NCBI GenBank assembly: GCA_963662175.1
Contig: OY759217.1
Span: 18,664,562 to 18,728,561 of the forward strand
Length of the DNA stretch: 64,000 nt
From: Aradus depressus
Lineage: Eukaryota; Arthropoda; Insecta; Hemiptera; Aradidae
Direction: 5' to 3'
The translations under genes and the position numbers were made by a program. This document shows positions 1 to 12,779 of the stretch, piece by piece. The notes beneath the pieces were generated by a model. That model saw only the letters and a list, made by a program, of their open reading frames with translations, did no database searches and was not told the DNA's origin. The number at the start of each line of letters is the position of its first letter. Within the stretch, counting starts at the first letter, position 1.

Positions 1-3000
1 AAACGCGCAAGAAATACGATACCTTGGTGAACTGAACACCTGAGATGAGAGAAGGCTTGTCAAATTCAGTGACAGATTTAGTACGTTGATGAGAGCTGAA
101 AGAAAACAAACAAAATAAAACATGTAAGATTGAAACTTTACAAAAAAAATATTTATCTAGTATGTATTTGTTTGTCTCAACCTACTTGTTAATCTGTCTT
201 GTAAATTTTCACTGACAATGGCCCGAGTGAAGGTATCATTTTCAAAAAATTGTGTCAAGCTGTCTACCATGAGTACCAATACATGTCTAAAAAACATTTA
301 AAAAAACAAACTTTAGTTGGATCACTTTTAAGTATCTTATAGAAAGACATTAAAAAATAAAAATAAATAATCAAATAAAAAAAAAGAAAAAAAAAGGCTT
401 GCCTAGCTCTGTTCCTGATAGCCTCTCTGCGATTTCCACTTCGATATCTGGGAGACCTGAAAAATTGAAATCTTAAATAGTACTAAATTTCAGATTTTGA
501 GATAACTTTTTGTGAACCTCTAAAGAACACTTACGTATCTTCTTGAGAGTCTCTAGGCATGGATGTTTCTCTGTTATTTGCACCTGAAATTTGTTAAGAA
601 AATATTTTCTCTAATTCGTATAGTGCCATAAATATATATGCCATTAAAATTTCTGCTATCAGTTTATAACATAAATAACATTTTTTTTTTTTTTTGTATA
701 TAGGTATTTTCGTATACCTATATAATACAAGGAAGTATAAAAGGGGAGGCTTAACACAAAAGCTCTAATAACTAGCAAAATCAGCCGTTGAGGAGGGGAG
801 GTCAGAGAGACCTCAACTGAAAAATCCCAATAACTGCCGATATGTGAAAGAATGAATGTATCGACATGAAATTTCATATTTAAATTCAAAACTCATAAGG
901 ATGGCAGTAAGTTCTGTTCCGCAAAAACTGTCGAAGGGAAGAAGGGGATCGAATCAAAAAACCTAATAACTGCTGATGTAAATGAATGTATCGAAACAAC
1001 ATTTAGTATGAAGATTTCAGAAGCCACTGTGTAAGTCAAATATTGAGTTTTATCCCAAACCGTCGACTGGCTTTGAAGGGAAAGTGAAAACGTAATTGAT
1101 TCATTGGTGCTGGGGAAGTACATAGCCGGCGATTCAACGATGTCTTTTTTTCTCATTTCGTGACGTACTGCAGTGAAAATGAAAAATGAAATACCTCGAT
1201 CTCTGAAGGAACAATTGTGCCACAACCTGGGTAGTATTATATTTCTCCATCTTGGTCGGGTAACTGAAGTTCTAGACCGCTGCCTATTTCCCCTCGGGGT
1301 CTGGAAAACACAGGAAAAAAATAGGAGAATATAAACATATTAGTGAACTTCAACAAAACTAATTCAACTGATAATGCACTAAAATATAGGATCAAAATTA
1401 TAATTAGGTGTTTATTGTGTTCATTCGACACTAATACAAAAAAATAAATATGCGATGGATTCAAAAGTATCTGCCTTAGTGTGCGTGTTGCTACTGTATG
1501 TATAAATAAAACGAACAGATTCAATATTTAAGACACCCTATTATTAAATGATGATATATTATTAATATGTCATATTATGAAGATAGGAGGAGACCAACCT
1601 CAGTTGATGGGTGGCTGGGGGCCGAGGTGGAGGATGAGGATGATGGTAGAGGAGGATCGGAGAAGAGCTGGGGTGGGGATGGCAGTGGCTGGGGGCGGGG
1701 GCCGGGGGGGCCAAGGGGCGGTCGGGCCTTTCTCTTGACACCCCGTCCACTGCTATCCTGGTCCGAGCTCTCACTGGGCCCAGCTCGGGAGGACGAGGCC
1801 CCTTGTCCACCACTCTCGGTGTCCACACCTCCCTGGGCGTCTGAGTCGTCGTCATCGTCATCCGGACTAGACCCCTGCAAACGCCAAACAGCAACTAAAA
1901 ACATCTCAACATGAAGTAATAATAACGATATAGAAATGAGAAGTATAAAGATATAATTTATATAAGAACGTGAAGATTACCGAAAGAGCACGAGTTACAG
2001 GAAAAATTCAAAACAGTTTTTTCTTCAAAACTGACACACGAGTTCCACCGTCTCGTCCAACTTACGTTTCAAACGATATTTTCTCTGAATCACTTTCAGC
2101 TCTCGTTTTTCTACATAGATTATATGAATTAATTCCTGTTTTTTTTTCTTCTCGATTATTTAATTTAATATCCAAGTTTCGAAACAAATGAAACAGTGAC
2201 GTTGACCTATTCATTTTTCACAAATTTTATTCAAACTTTTTGATTACTTGAATAGTTATATGCATACATAAATATAGACGTTATTTTTCAGTTCCGATGG
2301 TAAATAGGACTAGATGTCGTTTATTTTCCCTGAATTTTTTCAGGCAGTTCAGAATGTTCAAGAAGAATTCGGTTGCTACGCAACTGAAGCAATGGCTTTT
2401 GAATACGATTTGTACAGAAGAAAAGGGAAGAAAACGGGGGATTTTAGTCTCGTGGCTCCATAGATGTAGTCTCACAGCTCCGCCTCGTCCTGATCTCAAC
2501 TACGAATATAAATAGAAAGTCTTCTCCCCCAGGACTCGCATCATGCTCCTCCAGTGAATGGATGAATACTTTATTTACACACTTAAGACATTCTAATATC
2601 GAGTATACAATACTGACAATGGCCCCAGGGCCGGCTCCTCCAGTATGCTTTACGATCCTATATAAATATACCTTAATACATACTTGTCCGGTAGAGCTAT
2701 CAGTCGGCCCAGCTACATTCCTACGAGGCATTCTAAATGGTCTGAAAAGGCAAAAAAACCAAGAGTAAGCAACAAGCATACATTTTATGTAACAAAGCTT
2801 GAGGATCAATGTGACAACAAGTGAGCCCTTTCTGTAGTTAAGTTAAATGTATTTTATCTGTGAGGTAAATATCCTTCAGAACGCCAACCTTCGGATGTGA
2901 CGTTAAGCAACTTTCCTCGATGTCAAGTACTCGCCAAAGACCTTCACAGTAGAGTCAGGCGAGGTGCTCTGGTAGTACACCTCATAGTTAAAAGCCCGGA

Positions 3001-6000
3001 TGAGAAACAAAAAAAGACAGTAAAAACGACAACTGAAACAATTTTTCTATATAACTGAAATTCAATATTGTAATTTGTATTTAATACGGAAATAAAATAA
3101 TACAGCAAATTGTCAGCTTTGTATGTACCCCTCGGGATCTAAGCATTCAAAGTCCGTATCTCTTCGCTGGAAGCTCGACTGTGAGAGTCCTCTATATTTA
3201 ACCTGCTCAAGTTTAATTATTTAGCGACTACCTGACATCGCATAGCATTTAACATCTCATCCAAAGGACACCATAAACAATATTTTTTCAATGAACACAG
3301 GAATTATTCCTTTTAAGTTATAAGAGAATAGTCCTATTGCTAATAAAAAATAAATTAATTTAAAAAACAAAAAAAAAAAAAAAATGAAATATATTAGAAA
3401 TGTAGACGATTTTTCTGGTGGTCAACAATGACTGATGAGTAGCTTTCAAGTTTACCTTTCGACTTTGGGCCGCTTGTTGCCGAGGTGCCAGGGAGGTCGA
3501 TGAAGGAATCTAAACCTGGAGCGGGATGTGGAGACGGGGCCGAGCTGGCGGCGGGCGGCACTGGAGGGGAGACTGGAATCACTGTCCTCGTCAGTGGCCA
3601 GGGAGGAGGTGCTAGCCACTCCCTCAGTGTCGGCAGGGTTGACGGGGGAGACCCGCACCACAGGGGGACTGTCACGCCGCAGTTCCCCGTCCAGAGAGAC
3701 GATCTGCGACTGTAGTTCTGACCACATTCGCTCCATCTGGCCTGACTCCATCCTCACTCCTCTACATAACACAACACAAGGGACACATCCTTAATGTCAA
3801 CTCGCCTTATTTATTGTTACAGTAAAACATTCAAAACATAGTAGGTCGAGGTAACTGGGCCAAGGGTTATTTCCGGTAATATCGTTTGAATATTTTAACT
3901 TAACGGTTGGTAGTTTTGTGTGAAAGTGTTGAAGTTATCAAACAACAGTCGAATCCTAGTTTACCACCATATTGGTAATGTTGCGTGCTTCGGAATTTTT
4001 ATTCATTTGCATCTTCCAAGTCGTGCTGCCTTGAAATTATCAATCAGCACAGTGACAACAAAGTGAGTAGTGTTTTATGTTTTTAACGTCTTCTGATGTA
4101 CAATTAAGCATAATTTAAATAACTGAGGAGGTTAACAACATACGCACATGTAGACATCCCATTGTAGAGGTTGCGGTCCAGTTAACCCCAAAAATATCAA
4201 TAAATAGGGTTAAAAATAATGAAGTCTGTTTATAGCACTTTTGCTTTCAAGAGGACGGATATCGAATCTCAAAAACTCAAAAGTCATTGCAATGTAAGCT
4301 TTTGACGATTCGTAAATCATTGTCACCATGGCATCATGTGAAAACAAGGAGCCAGTTACCCTACCGTATAAGATAAAACTGTCATTAAAATAGAAAATAG
4401 CGTCTTAATCATTTGGTTGAAAGTTATAATACTTTTCGGTTCAAACCTCGAAAGTAGAAATCTGGAAAAACTTCGAAAATGAAAACAAAGTAAAACAATA
4501 AATACATTAAGATTTAAAATTAGGTTGGTGACATATGAGGTTGCGTTTTAACACCGTCGAAATGCTGACAAAAATAAGTAAAGGGTTATATTACAGCAAA
4601 TAACGCGGTCAATTCTACTATACATTTTTCGTCTCAAGCTTTTTTTGAGAAAATCATTATTTTTCGAGTTATTTACCTGGGTCAAGATAAAAATGAACAC
4701 CCTGTATACATATGTTACTATAAATGTTCATCTACAAAACCCTTCAATGTGTGATCTGCTATATATAAATTGGATAAGAATTTCAAGGGCTCCATTCAAA
4801 ATAACAACATAATTCAAAGGAAGCCTTCATTATCAAAATTAGTTGAATGCAGAGACTTCTATCTTATGACGGAGAAGTGAAATAACACATTCCCTTCCAT
4901 ACGATTTAATAACATTTATATAAATATCTGCAATAAACTTACAGCCTTCATATTACCAATATTTACAATAAGACAGAGAGTAATTATTAGAAACTAAATT
5001 AAGAAGAAAACTTACGAGCATTGTCTTGATAAATTTTCAATATGTCGGTTGAGAAGCTGGAGACCAACATGTATACTATCAAAATCTGTTCCGGACAGTG
5101 TAGGAGTGGATTGGGTAGCGGTTGGCAGCCCTGGCTCTGAAGAGGGCTGAGGCGGTATGTCCGGAAGACTACCTATTCGGTCAATAAGCCTTCGCTCCGC
5201 ATTTACCACAGCTTCCCTCAACAACTGAAATAGTATAATTTACTAATTGAAATGTACAAAAAAACTTGGAGTAATGCAAAGTTTTATCTTAAATATAACT
5301 GAACATTAAGAATCTATCATATTATTCATATGCAAGCAGTGGAATAGCGTGAATCAGAATTATGGGTAGTTTTACAAAAAAGAAAAATCAATATTATGTA
5401 ACACAGTCCATCCCCCCACCTCTCATGCTATGCCCAGGTGATATTTCTTTAATACGACTGTAATAGAATGATAATAATAATTTTAAAACTTTATTGACAA
5501 ATGTTCTTACATGTGGTTCCCTATCCCGAGAACTGTAATCACACTGAAGTCTTCGAAACTGTGCTCGAAGTCGTGCTATTGCAGACGAACTTTCAGCGTT
5601 CCTTCTTAATCTACCTTTAATGCCACAAAAAATAAGAAAAGTGAGACAAATAAGAAGAGAATTATAGTCATCACATTAAAAAACCAGTAAACAATTACAA
5701 ACAACTTCAAGTATAGATTTTAAAAAATATATATTTTTTCTTACATAAGATAAGGCGTCTCTGTTTAAAAGGCTTAAACGACAAATAAAAAGTTCTCATT
5801 TATAGAATAAAACCTAACATTTCAGAATGGAATAGATGAAGATGCTTGTTGTGGGTTTTTTCATGTAAATTTTGAATTAAATATAGGTAATGAACTAAAA
5901 ATTATTACTTGAATTGCTATCACTGGAATTAGACTCAGATGGAGGCTCTGTGTTGGATCCAGAATCTCTAAGACAGCGATATCGCAAAAAAACTCTCCAA

Positions 6001-9000
6001 TGTGACAGAGTGTTTTCAAAATTTCGTCTTATTCTGTTAAATGCTTGATCAGCTTCCGAATCAGAGTTATTGGTAGGCTCAGACCGGCTCCTAGTACTTG
6101 ACAGAGAAGTGGACCTCCGATGACCTCTTTCTGGTTCTTCTGTGCTGTGATCAAGTAATGGAAATGCAGGGTCTGACCTTTCCCTAGAAGTTCTTCCCTC
6201 TTCATTACTTGTGTCTTCACTTCCAATGAAGTCCAAATTTGAAAACGGTACAGGCGGTGGGCGACTCGGAAGTGGGTCAAAGAAAACCCTATGAGTAGAA
6301 GCATAATTCAAGTTTGATATTCGTTGGCTATAACTCGGGGAAATAGTTGAAACTATGGGAGGTGTGAGAGGTCGCTGCCAATCTTCAAGAGTATCTGGTG
6401 TCTCTGGGAGACTTACATCGGAGCTGCTTGAGTCAGTCCTTCTGGGCACTTCATTCCTCCGACGGTTCTCCAAAGACCTAACTCTGTTAGAAAGAGATGG
6501 ACCTTCTATCGGCATTATAGCAGAATCTAAGATCGGGAATCGCGGAATACTCGGAGGGCTCTGAGGTCTTGGAGAAATCCTATCAGACGAATCGTAAAAG
6601 CCAGTCTGTCTCAGTACTTCATTCCTTCGGCGACTCTCTAAGGACCGAAGTCTGTCTGAGAGTGATGATGGGCCTTCCATGGGTATTATTGCAGAATTGG
6701 GGATTGAAAGTCGTGGAATGCTAGGAGGGCTCTGAGGTCTTGGAGAAGTCCTATCAGACGAATTACTATTGTAAGAGCTAGTCGGTTCATTTCTTCGACG
6801 ATTCTCTAATGACCAAAGTCTGTCTGAAAGGGATGAAGGGCCCTCTATTGGTGTTATTGATGAATCAGGAATAGTGAGACGTGGAATACTTGGAGGGCTC
6901 TGAGATCTTGGAGAAGTCCAATCAGATGAATCATAGGAGCCAGCTCTTCTTGACTCTTCATTTCTTCGGCGGTTTTCCAAGAACCAGTGTCCGCTTGAGA
7001 GTGGAGATGGGCCCTCTACTGGTATTGCTACTGGATCAAGAATAGGGAATCGTGGAGCACTCAGAGGGCTCTCAGGACTTGGAGACGGTCTATCAGATAA
7101 ATTATTATTGTAATAGCCAGCTGATCTCCGCTCATTAGCTAATACCCGGAGTCTGTCAAAAAGAGATGAAGGATCCTCTGACGGGGTTGGTACAGGATCT
7201 GGGAGTATACTTGGACGACTACTGTTAGGACCAGTCGTTCTCGGTTCATCTCCTCGAAGGTCCTCCAAAGCCCGAAGTCTGAATAAAAGCGATAACGGGT
7301 CCTCTGTCGGTTCGGGTACAGGATCTGGGGCTGGGAGTCGTGGGACATTCGGCGGGCTCTGAGCTCTTGGAGGAGTCCTGTCAGATGAGTTGATTATATA
7401 AGAACCCTCTTCGGGGGCGGAAGGACTCATTCGGGCGGAGAGGGCTGCAGCCGCTGTTCTTGTTCGTGCTAGGATTGTCCTTCCAGTTTCCACCTGATTC
7501 CGTAGTCGGGCAAGCCTCTCATACAGGTAGTTGCATCTTACTGAGAGTGGCCTGCGGTTGAGTGATGTTCTATTCAGCATGAACTGGGAGGAAGAGTGCG
7601 ACGCGCTCACTTCGTCAGCCCATGTTGAACTTCTGTGTCTTCTGGCTTCTGAAGAAGTACCAGCTTCACCATGGCCTTGATCGTCGGTATGGTTCGGTCT
7701 CCGGCAAACGGCACATCTAATATTAACATCTGATGCTTCCATCGGGTCTGTTCCTCGATCAATCTAGGAGAGAAATATATATACATATATATGAAAAATA
7801 TTTTTAAACAGAAATTAAAGCACAACTAAAAAATTTAATCGAGATGATAAAATGCATACTTACAGTCCGAGGTAAATTTCTACCAGAGGAAAATTCAGGG
7901 TGATCCTGGGATAGCCGATAATAACGCTCAACAAGTTGTTCATACTGCTCTACCATATACCTGTACAAAGATTGAAATTTAGAGATCAAGAGTAATATAG
8001 CTTGAATTAGATAGGAGCATATGTCGGCGTGGTGACAAAATACACACCAAGTTACCTCAAACTATCAGTTTCAAGCAATTGGAGAAATCAAGTTTAAATC
8101 ATAAACAGCATTTGGAATGTTTGGTACTTCCACTCTATGTATGAGAGTGAAAATTATTTATACCAGTGAGTAGGGCTCGTTTCGATCACCGTGACTAATA
8201 TTATAAATGCAAATTTTGTATCAGATACAATGTTTTATCTTCTGGAATTACATGATATTGTCGCCACAGCAACGCTATGATTATTATTATGTCTTCCTAG
8301 AGTTAGAACGGAGGCTCAATGCCCTCAAGACCTGGTTCTGCTGTGTGTCCTAAATTTTGCCGTCTCTGGTCGTTTACCTGCCACTACAATAAAAAGTATG
8401 AACGGCGAAAGTTTCCATTTCGGTATAGTAAACACAAAATAATAATCTGTGGAGCTACGATAATTTGTAGCCAGGCTACTCTCTTAGTCTTGTATTCTTG
8501 CAAAAATATGCGGAACCCATTTTTTTTTTTTTTTTTTTTAATTTTTATTCAATACAAAACTATAATAGCTTCAAGTTTAATTTAGTAGTTATCCTAAAAA
8601 TATTAGGTGCTTGCCTATAACAGATAGTGATTCTGCGTTCATGCTCGGACTGTCCGAAGGGAGGGGGAGGCTGAGGGGCTGCCACTCGGTCCCACTGGCT
8701 CTGAAGTCTAGGAGCGTTGGCTATCCCCGTCACCAACTTGTGTCCCAGATTATCGAACGCTACGTATCTGAAAACAAATTTAGAAATATGACTCACAAAG
8801 GCAACATCCATCTCTAGACGAGCAGATTAAATTCAAAGCCTGAAACGAATGGCATAATACATCTATCTTTGTCAGTTTGTTTAATGCAACCAAAATAGTT
8901 TTAGTAATGTATTTTGTCTGTTTTCAAAAGGCTGCTTCATATTTTTGTTATAACCCTTCGACTCCTACAAATTCACAAAACTCCACAATTTTGGGAACTG

Positions 9001-12000
9001 CCCATCTTTGGAATGAATCCGAAACTGAAATAGGCATTGCAATGATAGCAGTAAAAACGTCTTAAGAAAAGAGATGCCATTTTTTAAAATTAATAATCTG
9101 TTGTATATGACAATTTTTGGTCTTTTATTTACATCCCCCATTCCTAATACAGTGGAGTCTCGGTAATCCGGCACTATATCGGGATTTGTAGTGTCGGATT
9201 ACCGAAAATGCCGGATTAGTGGAGGTTGGCTTATAAAGTAGACAAAAGAGCATCAAAATACATTCTGTATTGCATTTAATTGTTATTATTATGTAGTACA
9301 GTATATTACGTATGAAATACAGTATAACCAAGCGTACAGTGCAGCTTCCACTTGGGGAAACTCGCCAGACTTCAAGGTTTTTCTTCCACTAGATGAGGGA
9401 GTGTCCTTACTTTTAAAAAATGACTCGATTTGATCACGTTTCTGTTTAATGTCGTGAATGGTTGCTCGGCCAACATTGAACTCTTTCGACAAATGTGTTA
9501 CGTTTCTCACCTTTATCTAAACGCTTCAGAAAGTCGTATTTTTGATCTAAAGTTAGTGTTACGTGTTTGCATTTTTCCGCCATCACACAGCACTGTACAC
9601 TGGATACTAAGCTTAAAACAACGTAATAGCGCGACTAGAAAACAGATAAACACGCACACCTGACAGCAGACAACAGCACATTGGCGGTTTATTTGTTCTA
9701 GCGCACCCTACAAACGCGCCAGCTGACCCGCCGTCCCCTCCCAGACTGCCGGATTACTGGACGTGCCGGAGTGGCGCACGGCCGGATTACAGAGACTCCA
9801 CTGTAGTTCTAAGTAATTTTAACATTTGATTTTAAACTGAAAATTACTATTCAATTTACTGATTTTTATTTATTTTAGATTATGATATTTAGTTTATTTA
9901 AGGAATCATTGACTTTGGATATTATGGTGATTTACAAAACACACTATTTGGACTTATGGTCTCCCGGAAGTTTTTTTAATAACGGTTGTTATAAATGATA
10001 TTCCCCTTATTTCAGGCATTATCAACCTTATAAAAATTATGGTCCATTTTTAGACTACATCATCAATCCAAAATTCATTCTTTTCGTCAATAATATTTTA
10101 ACTAATAATGTTTTCTATTTTCTTTATACAAATCCACCACGTGGGAATCATTTCGCAATAATATGGCAACTCGTCTTAGTTCTAAATATTGTTTGTTAAA
10201 ATATTATTGACGAAAAAATGAATATCGGATTGATGATGTAGTCTGATTTGACCATAATTTTCATAAGTTTGATAATGCCCAAAAATGTATAACAACTGTT
10301 TAATAATAAAACTGTCTGGGGACAATAAGGCCGATGAGTAGTGTGTTTTGTAAACAACCATATTATCCAAATTTGAACTGGGCTCATACTAAGAAAGATT
10401 AATCCACCATTCCAAAAAAAAAGTTATATATATTACAAAGGATCTAAATATCATAGATAGCTGATGGAATGATAAGCAAACTGTTTGGCAAGAATGGGAG
10501 AAGGTCCTTGGCATTCATGATTTTATTTTATTCCATCAAGAAATACATCTCATTAAAAGATTTACCAAAATAATTTTTCTCAAAGCTTGCTGCTATATGA
10601 AATTATAACTTGTGTAATATATATATATACCTCATTTTTTCTCTTTCATTTGCTGTGCAGCATTTGGCAAATGGTTTATCCTGACTCCAGTCCCAGAAAT
10701 GTATTTCATTATATGAGGCTATAACAAGGACACGATCGGTCGGATGAAATGTTAACGAAGCTATCACTGTGTGACTTTCCGTTGTCCAAATTTCACTTCC
10801 ACCCTACAATTACATTTGAAGTATAAATTGTGAAATTGTGTTAAATATAAGTTTAAATAAGATACCAAAAAATCCAGAATTAACCCCATCCATTTTTTTT
10901 TTTAGTAGAGAAAAAATTTACATGCAAGTCCCAAACTCTGACTTGGCCACCAAGGCAACCTGAAGCCAATATCTGGTTGGAGGATGGATGAAAAGCTATG
11001 CACCAGGGCGTTCTTGGATGTCCTGAGAGAGTTTTAACATGTTTTCCATTGGTAAGATCAGTAACATATACGTTGTGATTTCCATGAGTCGAGGCGATCA
11101 TTTTCCTAAAATAAAATAAAAAAAGTACACCTATGATAAAAAAAAATATTCACCTAAATTACCAATTTCATAGACATGGGTTCCCTTGTATGAATAATGA
11201 AGCTCCCCGACAACACAAGAGCACCTATTTTAGTCATACTAACAAATCTATTTTTCATACGTACACATTTTAAAAATACCATCAGTAAATCGTTTCAGCT
11301 CATGCGATGCAACACTCTTTGGCTTATTTCAACGGCTTTTAGAAAATAGAAAGATTTATTTTACTTCCCAATTTAGGTCATACTGAGTAAGGTTTTAGAA
11401 ATAAGTAAAATCAATGAAATGACAACTCTTAAAAATGAAGATTGATCCCTTTCTATCGGAAACTTAAATCCTAAACAGGATTCCTTGAACAATCCTGACC
11501 CCAAGTAAGTTTCTTAGTCCCATGTCGATACAGCAGTTCGTACAACAATATTGTGTACTAACGCATCTTGGATAAATAACACAGTAAAAATAAATTAATA
11601 AAACTTTGTTGATAATCTGTGAACGTAACAATTCAACAATCCGAGACAATACAATATTCAAGACTGAAGTTACCTATGCAATAAATGTGAAAATTATTAT
11701 TACATACCCATTTGGGCTAAAAACCATTAAAAATGTTGACCTAGTAGTCTCAGGGAAGTGGCAGGACTGAAAAATTAAATACAAACATATTTCAAAAAAT
11801 AATGAAATATAAGAAAGTAAACAATGAAACTAGGTACAAAACAAAAGATCTTACGAATTCTTCATGATTCTTGGATATCAATTTCTCTTCAGCTGCCCAT
11901 TGAAGTGCCTTGGGTGGACCATTTGTTTTTGCAAAAAGTCCAGACTCTCGGAATAAACAACACAAAGGTACATTCCTAGGGACTTTGGGCTGAATAATGG

Positions 12001-12022
12001 ATACATCTTTGTTGGTTTCCAT
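1..12022 (-). CDS. AMBRA1: AMBRA1 (activating molecule in BECN1-regulated autophagy), 3' end off window
   Basis: This is a WD40 scaffold that promotes Beclin-1/PI3K-dependent autophagy and acts as a substrate receptor for CUL4-DDB1. Exons read 5'->3' on the minus strand: 12022-11855, 11766-11708, 11105-10922, 10803-10631, 8767-8615, 7960-7864, 7763-5909, 5614-5511, 5224-5016, 3761-3456, 2741-2684, 1874-1599, 1300-1195, 583-535, 456-403, 286-182, 95-about 40. All junction phases agree, giving about 1337 residues in the window. WD40 repeats occupy residues 1 to about 240: STFLMVFSPNG, then NHNVYVTDLTNGKHVKTLSGH, RTPWCIAFHP and EIHFWDWS closely follow the vertebrate N-terminus. A CxxC (Cys295/Cys298) matches the CRAC motif of the human protein. 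Exon 7 (618 codons) is a Ser/Pro/Arg-rich disordered region with internal repeats. Residues near 990 (LLNRHIENL) resemble insect AMBRA1. The exons left of 1300 are assigned mainly by phase continuity; the C-terminal WD-like part is not in the window. Confidence 0.88.
720..1185 (+). repeat. Repeat family B, copy 1
   Basis: A dispersed non-coding repeat found seven times in the window (most complete copy 55278-55880). This copy lies in an AMBRA1 intron and has the family landmarks: GAATGTATCGACATGAAATT, TATTGAGTTTTATCCCAAAC and a 3' end with GGGGAAGTACATAGCCGG. It ends about 10 bp from the splice donor at 1194, so the insertion nearly touches an exon. Confidence 0.75.
2862..3003 (+). repeat. 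SINE family A, 5'-truncated copy
   Basis: Matches the body and tail of the tRNA-derived SINE whose full-length copy is 38603-38942: TTCGGATGTGACGTTAAGC, then GTCAAGTACTCGCCAAAGAC, CACAGTAGAGTCAGGC and CTCTGGTAGTA, ending in the shared AGCCCGG tail. It lies in an AMBRA1 intron, in the opposite orientation to the gene. Confidence 0.75.
6440..7390 (-). repeat. Coding tandem repeat inside AMBRA1 exon 7
   Basis: Six degenerate units of roughly 52-65 codons run through exon 7. Each has a SPPSIPRL-like segment, an IEGPSSLSDRL-like segment and an ENRRRNE-like basic segment. The last three or four units are closest to each other; the two nearest the N-terminus are more diverged. Human AMBRA1 as I know it has no such array in its disordered region. 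The repeat is in frame throughout, so it behaves as coding sequence and not as a transposon insertion. Confidence 0.85.
9150..9803 (-). mobile_element. Internally deleted pogo/Tigger-like DNA transposon
   Basis: The element lies in AMBRA1 intron 4. Its ends are inverted repeats beginning CAGTGGAGTCTC and continuing with one mismatch to TAATCCGGC. It is flanked on both sides by the dinucleotide TA (9148-9149 and 9804-9805), the target duplication expected for the Tc1/mariner/pogo superfamily. On the minus strand it encodes a broken N-terminal part of a transposase: a MAEKCKHVTLTLDQKYDFLKRL segment, then after a frameshift the helix-turn-helix segment HLSKEFNVGRATIHDIKQKR (CENP-B/Jerky type). 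The DDE catalytic domain is absent, so the copy is non-autonomous. Confidence 0.9.
9915..10370. mobile_element. Long-palindrome MITE (foldback element)
   Basis: Two arms of about 175-190 bp are inverted copies of each other. The left arm runs about 9917-10104 and the right arm about 10195-10368. Both arms contain TTTACAAAACACACTA, GACTACATCATCAATCC and CGTCAATAATATTTTAAC, with about 90 bp of unrelated sequence between them. They differ by scattered substitutions, so the insertion is not very recent. It sits in AMBRA1 intron 4, about 110 bp beyond the Tigger element. No coding capacity. Confidence 0.8.
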
Positions 12023-12500
12023 CTCATCTTAAATTTAAGTATACAAATAAATAAAAATAACACAAAAAAAAAAGAAAATTAATGATAACAATGAAAATAA
12101 TAAATGAGTGAAAATATAATCAAAACTGATCGCTTCTACGTCAGGTTATAAGAACATGAAAGGTTAAAAATGTTTATTTACGTACGTAACGTTACAATTC
12201 CGTCATTTGTGATAAGGAAGGAAAAAAAAACATTTACAACCTTTACACTTTACTTGCTATCATAATACACTTCTCAAATTAAAGAAGAACAACAAAAGTT
12301 CTTACTTGTAATATATTAAAACAACTTGCTATTGGGGAACATGATAAGAGATGTGACAAACATAAGCTTCATGACACCTTCTTCGCAACAATTGCACTGG
12401 AGATATGAGAGTTCACTACCACGGAAGCAATTATTGGAAATACTATTATAATTTGATAGATGAGGTCGGCTCTACGTTTAATTAGTTGGGACAACTATGA
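12023..12500 (-). promoter_or_regulatory. Presumed AMBRA1 5' UTR and promoter region
   Basis: This is the stretch upstream of the AMBRA1 start codon. It contains no ORF of note and no repeat family seen elsewhere in the window. A non-coding first exon could lie here, but I cannot place a transcription start. The assignment rests only on position. Confidence 0.3.
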
Positions 12501-12779
12501 CCGCCATTTTCAAGAATATTGAGGGGTTTAAATTGATTTTAGGTAGTACATACTAGTGTTTAAATCCCCTTCACACTTTTTATATTTGTTTTCATACATT
12601 TTTCGAACAGTAATCCCAGACCATGATCAGAAACCTTACTTTTAACCAAATATTCACTTTTTCAAAAATTTACTATTTCGAAAATTCCTGATTTTATAAA
12701 TTCGTTGGATGTATTTTCTTCTACATTTTCAGATGAAAATTTCTAAAAACAAACGGGAAGAATAATGCTGATGCCTACC

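Noticed and set aside
1567..1914. Plus-strand ORF of about 115 codons opposite AMBRA1 exon 12
   Set aside because: It is the antisense reading of a G+C-rich, low-complexity exon. The minus-strand frame is spliced in phase with its neighbours and the plus frame has no homology.
2281..2499. Minus-strand ORF after an acceptor-like site, possible AMBRA1 terminal exon
   Set aside because: Open in phase after exon 2741-2684, but the residues resemble no AMBRA1 sequence, while the exon at 1874-1599 continues the acidic, disordered style and links in phase to all exons to its left. It could only be a rare alternative end.
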